This document shows positions 33,499 through 41,029 of a DNA stretch of 64,000 nt, in pieces (within the stretch, counting starts at the first letter, position 1; each line of letters begins with the position of its first letter). The DNA lies in contig NC_014259.1 of the NCBI RefSeq assembly GCF_000196795.1, positions 1,674,001-1,738,000 of the forward strand. Reading direction: 5' to 3'. Below the pieces are notes generated by a model. That model was not told the origin of the DNA, searched no databases, and was given only the letters and a program-made list of their open reading frames with translations. A program made the translations under genes and the position numbers. The DNA is from Acinetobacter oleivorans DR1 (GTDB lineage: Bacteria > Pseudomonadota > Gammaproteobacteria > Pseudomonadales > Moraxellaceae).

Positions 33499-34196
33499 TG
33501 ATTACTTTTGACCCTGTGTCCGTAGGTGGAAATACCTACAAAATGCAAGAGCTTAGTTTTGAGCATTGTCTTAAAATTTCAATCATAACTCCTAATTTTA
33601 ATGAAAAAAGACTTTCAGCTTTTCTTAAATCTGCTTTAGACAATATAGTTGATCCATTGCTGTTAACGATTCAGGAACGGTATTTACTGCTACTAAAGTA
33701 TCTTGAAAAACAAAGTAATACTATGTTGGATGTGAATACAGACTTGTCAAAAGTTTTCCTTCAGTCCGAAAATAATTGGAAAACTGAAGCTACTCAAAAT
33801 GGAATTACAGTTAGACAGCTTGTTGGAATGGAAGCTGAGTTCTTAGAGGCAAATTGTAAGAATGTCGCTGAATGGATTGCATGCATGATGGCCTTTCAGC
33901 TGAGTTATTCTAATCACGAGCATTTATCTTTTTTGCCTGATAGATCTAACCCGCAATTATTTGAAGAACAATTTAAACAGCGTCTGGATTTCATTAAGAA
34001 AATGCCAGCCAGTGATTTCGATTTGTGTTATCAAGATTTTAATAATTTAAACAATGCGTTGTTTACTCATTTGCGGTTAAGTGTTGATAACCATGGCATA
34101 TTAGTTGAAAGAGGTGCAGATGACGCGCCTGCTCGATTTCGCACCGCTTCCGTCTTTACAGGAATCATCAAAGAGTTGGACCGATCTTTTGCTTGA
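33498..34196 (+). CDS. Baseplate hub/tail assembly chaperone-like protein
   Basis: This is 232 residues from ATG 33498, chosen for GGAGG at 33487-33491 and a one-base stop/start overlap; the longer frame from 33456 would overlap the upstream gene by 43 nt. The start (FDPVSVGGNTYKMQELSFEH) and LLTIQERYLLLLKYLEKQ resemble T4 gp26-type baseplate hub or assembly proteins. Its 3' end overlaps the next gene by 77 nt in another frame. Confidence 0.5.
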   Translation: MITFDPVSVGGNTYKMQELSFEHCLKISIITPNFNEKRLSAFLKSALDNIVDPLLLTIQERYLLLLKYLEKQSNTMLDVNTDLSKVFLQSENNWKTEATQNGITVRQLVGMEAEFLEANCKNVAEWIACMMAFQLSYSNHEHLSFLPDRSNPQLFEEQFKQRLDFIKKMPASDFDLCYQDFNNLNNALFTHLRLSVDNHGILVERGADDAPARFRTASVFTGIIKELDRSFA

Positions 34197-34407
34197 GACT
34201 GTTAATAGTATTTCTGCAAACTGTCCGATGCCTTTATCTGAAGCTTTGAAAATGCCTTTGAGTTTTGAAAGCATTTACTTCAATTCTTCTGCATGGGAAA
34301 GCCGCAAAAAACATTTAGAAAATGAAGTCGAACGGCACAATGCTTTCATAAAGCTGGGGCAGGAAGTGATTAAGGGCCTAAATGTCCTAGCCAGTAGAGG
34401 CCGATAG
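34120..34407 (+). CDS. Small protein overlapping the hub-like gene
   Basis: This is 95 residues from ATG 34120, with GAGGTG at 34111-34116; the in-frame ATG at 34105 lacks a site. The first 77 nt lie within the preceding gene in the +1 frame. A proline-bearing N-terminus (LLDFAPLPSLQESSKS) is followed by a helical C-terminal half. A chaperone or small baseplate protein is plausible. The overlapping arrangement resembles paired tail assembly genes, but no slippery heptamer was identified. Confidence 0.55.
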   Translation: MTRLLDFAPLPSLQESSKSWTDLLLETVNSISANCPMPLSEALKMPLSFESIYFNSSAWESRKKHLENEVERHNAFIKLGQEVIKGLNVLASRGR

Positions 34408-34419
34408 TATTCGTGTAAA

Positions 34420-34446
34420 AGTCTGAGTAATTCAGGCTTTTTTTTT
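34420..34446 (+). terminator. Terminator before the lysis cassette
   Basis: AGTCTGA (34420-34426) pairs with TCAGGCT (34432-34438, one wobble), 5-base loop, then a run of nine T. Confidence 0.8.
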
Positions 34447-34458
34447 GCGCTTTGTATT

Positions 34459-34464
34459 TGGAAC
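34459..34464 (+). promoter_or_regulatory. TGGAAC unit-start motif, copy 7
   Basis: GGAAC starts 69 nt before ATG 34529 of the holin gene, just after a terminator T-run. Confidence 0.6.
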
Positions 34465-34528
34465 CATACTCCGTTCTTAACAATAACTCTTGCAAAAATA
34501 ACCATAAATGAAATCTGGGGAATAGGCC

Positions 34529-34828
34529 ATGTCTGATCATCAGACAGTTGAAATCACACTCACTAGCGTTGCCAATAAAACAACATTTTTGAGTGGCATC
34601 GCTAGTGCAATTGGATCTTTAGCATCTTTCAATTGGTTGAGCTATACAGGTGCAATTGTTGCTGTTGCTGGCCTATTCATTAGCTTTGTTTTTCAGTGGA
34701 GACGTGATCGTCGGGAACGTAAGGAAAGTGCTCTTCGTGAAAAAGAGAGCAAATTACGTGAAAAAGAAAGCGAGTTACGAATCAAAGTCTTAGAGCAAGA
34801 TAGTTTACGAAAGAGGAAAGATGAATGA
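34529..34828 (+). CDS. Holin-like single-span membrane protein
   Basis: This is 99 residues. One membrane helix is predicted around residues 39-56 (YTGAIVAVAGLFISFVFQW), with Ala/Gly-rich sequence before it. The C-terminal half is a highly charged coiled coil with repeated REKES units. This matches HP1-type phage holins, small proteins that make membrane lesions at lysis time. A ribosome site GGGGAA precedes ATG 34529, and the 3' end overlaps the endolysin start by 4 nt. The role is supported by position before the endolysin. Confidence 0.7.
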   Translation: MSDHQTVEITLTSVANKTTFLSGIASAIGSLASFNWLSYTGAIVAVAGLFISFVFQWRRDRRERKESALREKESKLREKESELRIKVLEQDSLRKRKDE

Positions 34829-35595
34829 AGTTTATTGAAAATAGTGCTTGGCAGTACCTTTCTGTCAAGCTGCCGACAATTGGTGCATTCATCATGCTAA
34901 TTTTGTTGCCAGCACTTCAATGGGGAGTAGATTTTGAGGTAATTCCTAAAGAATATCATGCTTTTGTGACTGGTACTTTAATGCTAGGTCTGTCATGGAT
35001 TGGAAAGAAAATTTCTCAGCCACGACTTAATGTCCCGCAACTAACAGGCCAGTTAGTAGGGATCAATTCTTTATTGAATATCCCATCTCCAACAAAGCCT
35101 GATGAATTAGCTTGGATTGCAGAAGCAAAAAAGCATCTTGGTCTGCAAGAAATACCAGGTAAACAGCATAATCCAACTATTTTGAAATGGTTAAAAGAGC
35201 TTAAAGCTTGGTGGGCCGATGATGAAACAGCTTGGTGTGGAACCTTCGTGGCTCATTGTTTGAAGGTAGCAGGAATTGCTTATCCTAAACATTGGTACCG
35301 TGCATTGGATTATGTGAATTACGGCACAAAGTTAGCAAAACCCGCTTATGGTTGTGTTGCTATTAAAACACGTAAGGGTGGGGGCCATGTTTGCTTTGTC
35401 GTAGGGCGAGATATGTCTTCTGGAAAACTCGTTTGTCTTGGTGGAAACCAATCAAATAAAGTGTGTTATGCGCTGTATAGTGAGTCTGAATTCCAAGAGT
35501 TCCGTTGGTATGGACTTACACCTCAACCAGCAAGTAAACGTTATTCTTTACCGCAATTTAAAGGCGTAACAGCAACTCGGGTTTCTGAAGCCTAA
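34825..35595 (+). CDS. Membrane-anchored CHAP-type endolysin
   Basis: This is 256 residues. Two hydrophobic segments open the protein (about 15-35 and 43-60: IGAFIMLILLPALQW; FVTGTLMLGLSWIG), then a cysteine peptidase/amidase domain of the TIGR02594 type (about 95-230) with catalytic Cys in TAWCGTFVAHC and His in GGGHVCFVVG. The N-terminal helices look holin-like, so the protein may be a holin-endolysin fusion or a membrane-tethered lysin. It overlaps the holin gene by 4 nt and the next lipoprotein gene by 1 nt. It degrades host peptidoglycan at lysis. Confidence 0.75.
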   Translation: MKFIENSAWQYLSVKLPTIGAFIMLILLPALQWGVDFEVIPKEYHAFVTGTLMLGLSWIGKKISQPRLNVPQLTGQLVGINSLLNIPSPTKPDELAWIAEAKKHLGLQEIPGKQHNPTILKWLKELKAWWADDETAWCGTFVAHCLKVAGIAYPKHWYRALDYVNYGTKLAKPAYGCVAIKTRKGGGHVCFVVGRDMSSGKLVCLGGNQSNKVCYALYSESEFQEFRWYGLTPQPASKRYSLPQFKGVTATRVSEA

Positions 35596-35690
35596 TGAAG
35601 TTTCTATTACTGAGCTTTCTTTTATGTGGTTGTACAGCACATACAATTAATAGCAATGTAAACGTATCTATTTGCGTAAAAGCCCTTTAA
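35595..35690 (+). CDS. Rz1-like tiny outer-membrane lysis lipoprotein
   Basis: This is 31 residues, starting in the endolysin stop (TAATG). It has a signal peptide MKFLLLSFLLCGC with a lipobox-like LCGC, then 18 residues. This matches very small Rz1-type spanins, which sit in the outer membrane and help break it in the last step of lysis. No separate Rz inner-membrane partner is visible; the N-terminal membrane region of the endolysin may substitute. The gene is small, so confidence rests on position, coupling and lipobox. Confidence 0.65.
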   Translation: MKFLLLSFLLCGCTAHTINSNVNVSICVKAL

Positions 35691-35718
35691 AAAAAGCCCT
35701 GAATGATCAGGGCTTTTT
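35691..35718. terminator. Bidirectional terminator at the end of the phage late genes
   Basis: AAAAAGCCCTGA (35691-35702), ATGA loop, TCAGGGCTTTTT (35707-35718), a 12-bp perfect stem. It lies against the converging reverse-strand lipoprotein gene, whose stop codon is inside the right arm. Confidence 0.9.
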
Positions 35719-36363
35719 AATTAATTTTGTACTTCTGTATCGTAGATTGTTTTTAAAGAGGTTTTTTAGAGCTTCATCATTTATACTATCAATAAACCTC
35801 TTCATTTTCTCTTTATATTCGGGATGCCCACCTTTGTATTTAGCTAGTAAGTAGGAGAACTCGCCTTGCTTGTAGTTTGGGTCCTTCTTGTTTTCTGGTT
35901 TGTCTAGTTCTACTTTTAGAACTTCTGCAACATAGTCATAGCACTTGTTAAGTGTAGGGGCTGCTTCTCCTTGTAATCCAAGTAACTGACATCTAAATGT
36001 AAGTCTTGCTGTGTCATTTGGTTTTTCTGCAAGTTGCTTATCATTTAAAGCGTGTGCTTTGTCATAGTCATTCAAAATCATATAAATATTCATTTGAAGT
36101 AGTTCACGCTTGCGTTTGTCTGTGATTTTATCGACCTCAGGAAGTATTTCACGCATGTGCTTTTGAAAGACTTCTTTATCTTCTAGAGAGTATTTTTGAA
36201 CGTACTCATTGTGCTTATCAATAATCTTCTGATCTTCAGCAGACAATGTTTTGGGTGCTGTCGTCTCAGTTTTTACTTCCTTTTGTTTAGTGCCATCAGA
36301 TGCGTTGCTGCAACCGCTTAGAAGTGCTGAGCCAATAATAATTAGGGTTAAATACTTTTTCAT
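35707..36363 (-). CDS. Lipoprotein partnered with the PAAR gene
   Basis: This is 218 residues with a lipoprotein signal (MKKYLTLIIIGSALLSGCS). The mature part is mostly helical, with an acidic, Lys-rich linker then repeats of tetratricopeptide-like helices (DKITDKRKRELLQMN, NDYDKAHALNDKQLAEKPN). It starts 4 nt inside the PAAR gene end, so the two are co-expressed. In type VI contexts, a lipoprotein next to a PAAR effector is often a periplasmic immunity or accessory protein. No immunity family was recognised. Confidence 0.55.
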   Translation of the reverse strand: MKKYLTLIIIGSALLSGCSNASDGTKQKEVKTETTAPKTLSAEDQKIIDKHNEYVQKYSLEDKEVFQKHMREILPEVDKITDKRKRELLQMNIYMILNDYDKAHALNDKQLAEKPNDTARLTFRCQLLGLQGEAAPTLNKCYDYVAEVLKVELDKPENKKDPNYKQGEFSYLLAKYKGGHPEYKEKMKRFIDSINDEALKNLFKNNLRYRSTKLIKKP

Positions 36364-37199
36364 GCTTTACGTCTTGCTGCCGATGTAATTGTAAACTTAT
36401 AAGTGGTGTCTGGTGGCATTGTTGTTACTAGGCCACCATCAAATTTTGCGTCATATTTCAATGTAACATGAGCCTCAATTACTTCTAAATCGGGGGCTGG
36501 GAGTTTAACTTCGCAACTACCAACGGGTTGTTTGTCGTTTTCAGTATTCCAGTAGCCTTTGCCAACTTTAAGCTTTATTACGTCGCTTATTTGTTTGCCT
36601 TTCTTAAATAAACGAAGAACGCCTTCAGGGAAGATTTGCGCGTCACCCTTAACCGTAGGCGGGAGAAGCGTAGCAGTGACGAAGAGTTGGTCTTTTTTAA
36701 CCTGATGTGTAACTTCAAACGTACATGCTCCCGAAGCCATCTGAGAAAGTACACCTAAGAGATTAGCTCTATCCTGGTCATAAGGCATTAATACAGGTTT
36801 GAAAGAAACCATTTTTGTTTTTTGATTTTCTATGTAGTAATTCTCGTACTGATCTTTAACGAAACTATCTGTAGCCGGTTGTTGTTGAGACATAGGAGCC
36901 GAGCTAGATTTCGAAGATGCTGCTGCGCCACCACCATTGTCTTGAACAACTAAGTTTTGCTGAGGCAATAATTTGCAACCGCATGAAAGGGAATCATTAA
37001 CACGAGCGGCAGCTTTGCCAAAAATCTGCATACATGGATCGCCAGACACAATGGTTGCAACAACTTTATGTGTTGGACATGTTGCTTTGTCACCGACACA
37101 AGCAACGGCAATACCGTTAATAAGGAACATACTGTTCCCAGAAATTACTTGGCCGCCTCCTGTGGTGGGGCAGCCGATTGTTATATATGGGGTTGCCAA
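36360..37199 (-). CDS. PAAR-domain spike tip protein with C-terminal extension
   Basis: This is 279 residues. Residues about 1-85 form a PAAR domain: ITIGCPTTGGGQVISGNSMF, VGDKATCPTH and a CGC segment, the conserved cysteines and histidine that bind a metal at the tip of the type VI secretion spike. About 120-279 is a beta-rich extension of unknown fold, possibly an effector or an adaptor. A lipoprotein gene overlaps its end by 4 nt. The position beside prophage lysis genes suggests it was brought by the phage or is accessory cargo. Confidence 0.75.
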   Translation of the reverse strand: MATPYITIGCPTTGGGQVISGNSMFLINGIAVACVGDKATCPTHKVVATIVSGDPCMQIFGKAAARVNDSLSCGCKLLPQQNLVVQDNGGGAAASSKSSSAPMSQQQPATDSFVKDQYENYYIENQKTKMVSFKPVLMPYDQDRANLLGVLSQMASGACTFEVTHQVKKDQLFVTATLLPPTVKGDAQIFPEGVLRLFKKGKQISDVIKLKVGKGYWNTENDKQPVGSCEVKLPAPDLEVIEAHVTLKYDAKFDGGLVTTMPPDTTYKFTITSAARRKA

Positions 37200-37370
37200 A
37201 TCAATTCCATCTTATTTTATTGAAGTGGCGAAAGAATATCAAAGAGAGGGTAGACAATACTGTATATTTTTTATTATTTCTCAGATAAATTATAAAAGAT
37301 AACTATTTAACTAAATTTCGGTAGTTTTATAAAAGCGTTGAATTCACAGAAATATTATTTTTTATAATAA

Positions 37371-38207
37371 CTAATTTAGAGTTCTTCTATATTCTCGAAC
37401 TGCGATTAATAGTTGGTCTAATGTATTAAATAATTTTTTAGTATAATTTTTTTCTTCGATTATATTTAGAAATTCAATACCTTCTATTTGTTTGAATTGA
37501 TAATTACAATAAGCTGCCTTTTGAACAATAATTTTAAACTCATTATCAAAATCAATATCTTGTAATCTTGAGAAGTCTATATTAGGAACTATTTTATTAA
37601 AATAAATAAAATCATGGTTTAAGCCTTTGATTTTATTTTGAAGGTGATGTAGTTCAATTCCAAATAAATTAAATTCTGGATTGTTGGAGATTAAGGCGAG
37701 TTGGGAGTTATAAAACATAATTTCACGAATATATTTATCGATTTCTTTAAAATAATAATCATCAAATTGGATTTTTAGATTTTCGAGATTTAAATTTCCC
37801 TTTTCTGAGATTAATAAGTAGCGAACTAGTTTGTGAAAATAAAAATAGTTATCTTGCTCTCGAATGTCGATTATATTGTTTCTTATATTATGTAAGTTCC
37901 TATGAATTGCAGTCAAACAATTAATCTGTTCATTATATTTTACTTGCTCTTTCCAGTTATCCAATAGAAAAAGTGCAGCTACAGGAGCAAATAGAGTCGC
38001 AGCAAAGCCAAACATGCTAGCTAGAGAGCTAGCCTTATCCCCATTAAGAGGATAAATGGCAACAATATATATTAGTAAAGAAAAAACTAGGATGCAGGTG
38101 AAGACCCCTATAAGTTTTCTATTTAAACTAACTTTTCGCATTGAAATTAATTTAATGTAACTGACTAAAATATAGTAATATTTTTTTATTAAAGTTGAAG
38201 AAAACAT
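37371..38207 (-). CDS. Two-helix membrane protein, paralogue A
   Basis: This is 278 residues (a start at 38141 is also possible). Two membrane segments (about 33-50 and 61-82) come first: GVFTCILVFSLLIYIVAIYP and an MFGFAATLFAPVAALFLLDN region. A long cytoplasmic helical part follows. The block with FG..AT..AP.AA..LLDNWK.Q..Y is shared with the next gene, so the pair are tandem paralogues. Very AT-rich. Function unknown; such two-helix proteins are common as cargo in Acinetobacter prophages. Confidence 0.65.
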   Translation of the reverse strand: MFSSTLIKKYYYILVSYIKLISMRKVSLNRKLIGVFTCILVFSLLIYIVAIYPLNGDKASSLASMFGFAATLFAPVAALFLLDNWKEQVKYNEQINCLTAIHRNLHNIRNNIIDIREQDNYFYFHKLVRYLLISEKGNLNLENLKIQFDDYYFKEIDKYIREIMFYNSQLALISNNPEFNLFGIELHHLQNKIKGLNHDFIYFNKIVPNIDFSRLQDIDFDNEFKIIVQKAAYCNYQFKQIEGIEFLNIIEEKNYTKKLFNTLDQLLIAVREYRRTLN

Positions 38208-38256
38208 CTTTTAAATTTCCCATGCTTGAGTTTAGGGTGATATTTCATTAAAAAAC

Positions 38257-39015
38257 TTAATCTAAAGTATTCCTAAAAGTCATAATTTTACAATTCAGCT
38301 CTTCAATTACTCGAGTTTGTCTTTCTGAAAATTTATAGTTTAGTTTATTTCCTAGATTTAATTCATTCATATAGCTTAAATTAATAAATCTTTTTAAATC
38401 TTCATGTTTATATTTAACATAGAATGTTTTTGGTCGTTCGCCTCTATCATAAATTTCTTTTTTATGTTTGAAGCATAGAGTATAGATATAAATTATATCA
38501 ATATATAAATTCATAGCTAGTTCTTTGGCATGACTCAATGAATCACCAAATACTGGATTGTTAATATTTTTGTTTTGAATAAGTTTGATTTTATTTTCAA
38601 GAATTTCAAGTTTACTTAAATGATCCCTAATCACTTGGTAATAATCATGTAAATCAAATTGTAATTTGTTTAAATCGCTATTAAAATCAATATTATTTTC
38701 AAAAAGGGGGTCGTATATATCTGTGTTTCTCAAGGTGGTTATTGATTTTGAGAAGCTTTCTATTGTATCTAACATTTCAATCAAGATATTAATTTTTACA
38801 ATATAGTGATTTTGGGCCTTCCAGTTATCTAAAAGAATATATGCCGCTATTGGAGCATATATTGTTGCTGACCACCCGAATAAACCAATAATTGCGTTAA
38901 CCTTCTCTGCCTCTGTTACTGGTAAAACTATTAGAGCATAAAATAAAAAGCATAAAAGTAACAAAAAGAAATATGATAAAAAGAGTTTAACGATTAATTC
39001 AAATTTATGAGACAT
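38257..39015 (-). CDS. Two-helix membrane protein, paralogue B
   Basis: This is 252 residues, related to the downstream gene at 37371. Two membrane helices (about 14-32 and 42-62: LFLSYFFLLLLCFLFYALIV and an LFGWSATIYAPIAAYILLDN region) are followed by a helical cytoplasmic domain rich in Lys, Asn and Asp. The helix-2 block LLDNWKAQNHY is the best conserved part between the two copies. No enzyme motif visible. The two may form a hetero-oligomer in the membrane; this is a suggestion from tandem duplication only. Confidence 0.65.
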   Translation of the reverse strand: MSHKFELIVKLFLSYFFLLLLCFLFYALIVLPVTEAEKVNAIIGLFGWSATIYAPIAAYILLDNWKAQNHYIVKINILIEMLDTIESFSKSITTLRNTDIYDPLFENNIDFNSDLNKLQFDLHDYYQVIRDHLSKLEILENKIKLIQNKNINNPVFGDSLSHAKELAMNLYIDIIYIYTLCFKHKKEIYDRGERPKTFYVKYKHEDLKRFINLSYMNELNLGNKLNYKFSERQTRVIEELNCKIMTFRNTLD

Positions 39016-39052
39016 AATGTTTAGTGAAGTTTGTTTTAAGAATAATGAGTTA

Positions 39053-40351
39053 TTAACTCTTTATCGTCAATAGTTGATCCCACATAAATGGGTTTTTAGT
39101 CAGTTTATCCCTCGACATTGACCAAGTTCGACCAGGTATATAACAAGGACCAACACCGAGCTTTTTCTTTCCGAATTTTGTGTGCACGTTATCAAGCGCC
39201 TTCATCAATTGTTCTTTCTTTTCTATCATTTCAAAGTCGGTTAATAGGTCATAGGTATGGCCAGATTTTGGCTCTAGACCTGTCAGCACTACGCCGCATT
39301 TCTTGTATTTAATCCCTTCTTTATAGATCTCGTTCAACATCCTTGTCGCTGCTTTTACAAAGTCAAGCGCGCTATCAGTAGGCTCAGAAAATGCGCCAGT
39401 AATAGACTTATTATAAAATGGCGCACTTTCATCAAATGGACTTGATTGAACAAACACAAGTAAACAACCACATAGTGACTCTTCATCACGCAACCGCTTA
39501 CATGCTTCTTGTGCATGCATTGCTATAGCTTCTTTCAAATCATTTAGCTCAGTTACTTTTGCTCCAAAAGAACACGATTTAATAATTTGTTTTTTTGATG
39601 GCGGAGTGTCTTCAATCTCAATGCATGACATGCCTTGTAGTTCATTAATGGTACGGGCCATGACTATAGAAAACTGACGCTGCTTTTCGCGTGCTTCAGT
39701 ACAAGCTAGGTCCAATACTGTTTTAACTCCCATAGAATACAACTTCTTTGCATGCTTACGTCCAACGCCCCAAACTTCACTTACATCGATCTGATCAAAA
39801 TAATATTCTTTATTACATGGATCCATATTGACGAGATCGCAAACGCCGTTAAAGCCTTGATTTTTCTTAGCTATATGATTGGAGATCTTTGCCTCCGTCT
39901 TGCTGCGACCAATTCCTACGCACACGGGCAAACCAATCCATTTCCATATCTTCGCCCGCATATCGTGACCGACTTTTTCTAAATCAAAGTTCTTCTCATA
40001 AGCTGTGAAATCAACAAAGCATTCATCGATTGAGTAGGGCTCAACCTCTTCATCTGTTACGTATGAAGCAAGGATCTTATGAAAGCGCCGTGACATTTCG
40101 GCATACATTACATAGTTGCTTGATAGCACTACTACGTTATGTTTTTGGACTATGTCTTTAATTTGGAATAACGGCACACCCATTTTTATATTTAGGGCTT
40201 TGGATTCGTTGCTGCGCGCCACGGCGCACCCATCATTATTGCTGAGAACAATCACAGGTTTGTTGTTTAAACTCGGGTCAAAGACTCTCTCACAAGAGAC
40301 GTACATGTTATTGACGTCTATCAAGAAAAAGACTTTGTTCTCATGTTTCAT
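39053..40351 (-). CDS. umuC: UmuC, error-prone DNA polymerase V catalytic subunit
   Basis: This is 432 residues. The Y-family polymerase signature is clear: FFLIDVNNMYVSCE (metal-binding Asp) near the start, YSIDECFVD (second metal site) near residue 105, and a thumb/little-finger domain after 230. UmuC with processed UmuD' performs translesion synthesis in the SOS response. It overlaps umuD by 4 nt (ATGA), giving coupled translation. Full length compared with the family, so probably active. Extra umuDC copies are typical of Acinetobacter prophage regions. Confidence 0.92.
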   Translation of the reverse strand: MKHENKVFFLIDVNNMYVSCERVFDPSLNNKPVIVLSNNDGCAVARSNESKALNIKMGVPLFQIKDIVQKHNVVVLSSNYVMYAEMSRRFHKILASYVTDEEVEPYSIDECFVDFTAYEKNFDLEKVGHDMRAKIWKWIGLPVCVGIGRSKTEAKISNHIAKKNQGFNGVCDLVNMDPCNKEYYFDQIDVSEVWGVGRKHAKKLYSMGVKTVLDLACTEAREKQRQFSIVMARTINELQGMSCIEIEDTPPSKKQIIKSCSFGAKVTELNDLKEAIAMHAQEACKRLRDEESLCGCLLVFVQSSPFDESAPFYNKSITGAFSEPTDSALDFVKAATRMLNEIYKEGIKYKKCGVVLTGLEPKSGHTYDLLTDFEMIEKKEQLMKALDNVHTKFGKKKLGVGPCYIPGRTWSMSRDKLTKNPFMWDQLLTIKS

Positions 40352-40845
40352 GAGTTTCTAATCATTTTAATAATGCAGGTGACAACGCCCCAAATTATTA
40401 ATTCTTGGCCATCTAATAAATGAATATCTTTGTAATCCGGATTTTCTGCTTTTAGCCATTGGCCTTTTTCATCGATCATTAGGCGCTTAACTGTAAAATC
40501 ATTATCGATTAGTGCCACGACAATATCGCCGTGTTTTGCATCTAAGCTGCGATCGACAATTAGTTCGTCGTCAATATCTATTCCTGCATTTAGCATTGAA
40601 AGCGAAGCAACTTTGACAATGAAAGTTGCAGTTTCATTTTTTATTAAGTGCTCATTCATATCGAGCGCTTTGTCTATATAGTCTTGTGCAGGAGAGGGGA
40701 AGCCAGCGGAAATTTTTTCAAGAGCGTAAGGGACAAGCAGGTGAGTTGATGGTACAACTTGCTTGATTAACAAGGCTTCAGATAAAACAGCGCCTTGTGT
40801 GAGGTACGGTTTTATCTGGATGATGGATGGTGCAATTTCGCTCAT
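40348..40845 (-). CDS. umuD: UmuD-like SOS mutagenesis protein
   Basis: This is 165 residues from ATG 40845, chosen for AGGGGATA just upstream; the longer frame starts 12 codons earlier without a ribosome site. The S24 peptidase domain shows the self-cleavage site region SAGFPSPAQDYIDKALD, the catalytic Ser in SLSMLNAGID and catalytic Lys in DFTVKRLM. After RecA-stimulated cleavage it activates UmuC. In Acinetobacter some UmuD forms also act as SOS repressors; a palindrome lies at 40861-40881. Confidence 0.88.
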   Translation of the reverse strand: MSEIAPSIIQIKPYLTQGAVLSEALLIKQVVPSTHLLVPYALEKISAGFPSPAQDYIDKALDMNEHLIKNETATFIVKVASLSMLNAGIDIDDELIVDRSLDAKHGDIVVALIDNDFTVKRLMIDEKGQWLKAENPDYKDIHLLDGQELIIWGVVTCIIKMIRNS

Positions 40846-40860
40846 AGAATATCCCCTAAC

Positions 40861-40881
40861 TTGAATTTGTAACATATTCAA
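40861..40881 (-). promoter_or_regulatory. Palindromic SOS-type operator before umuD
   Basis: TTGAAT (40861-40866), nine bases, ATTCAA (40876-40881), a perfect 6-bp inverted repeat 15 bp upstream of the umuD start. The general form TTGAA-spacer-TTCAA is that expected for Acinetobacter UmuDAb-type SOS operators. Confidence 0.6.
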
Positions 40882-41029
40882 GATGATATGCTAGAGCTTA
40901 GTTAAATTTCAAATTTAAAAAGTTGTGGATAAATAAGGACTAGTCATAAGTTGTCGCGCTAGAAGGAGCATTTGGTCGGAAAATGCTCTTCACTTAAATT
41001 GAAAAGCATTTTTAATTTTGAAAAGAAGT

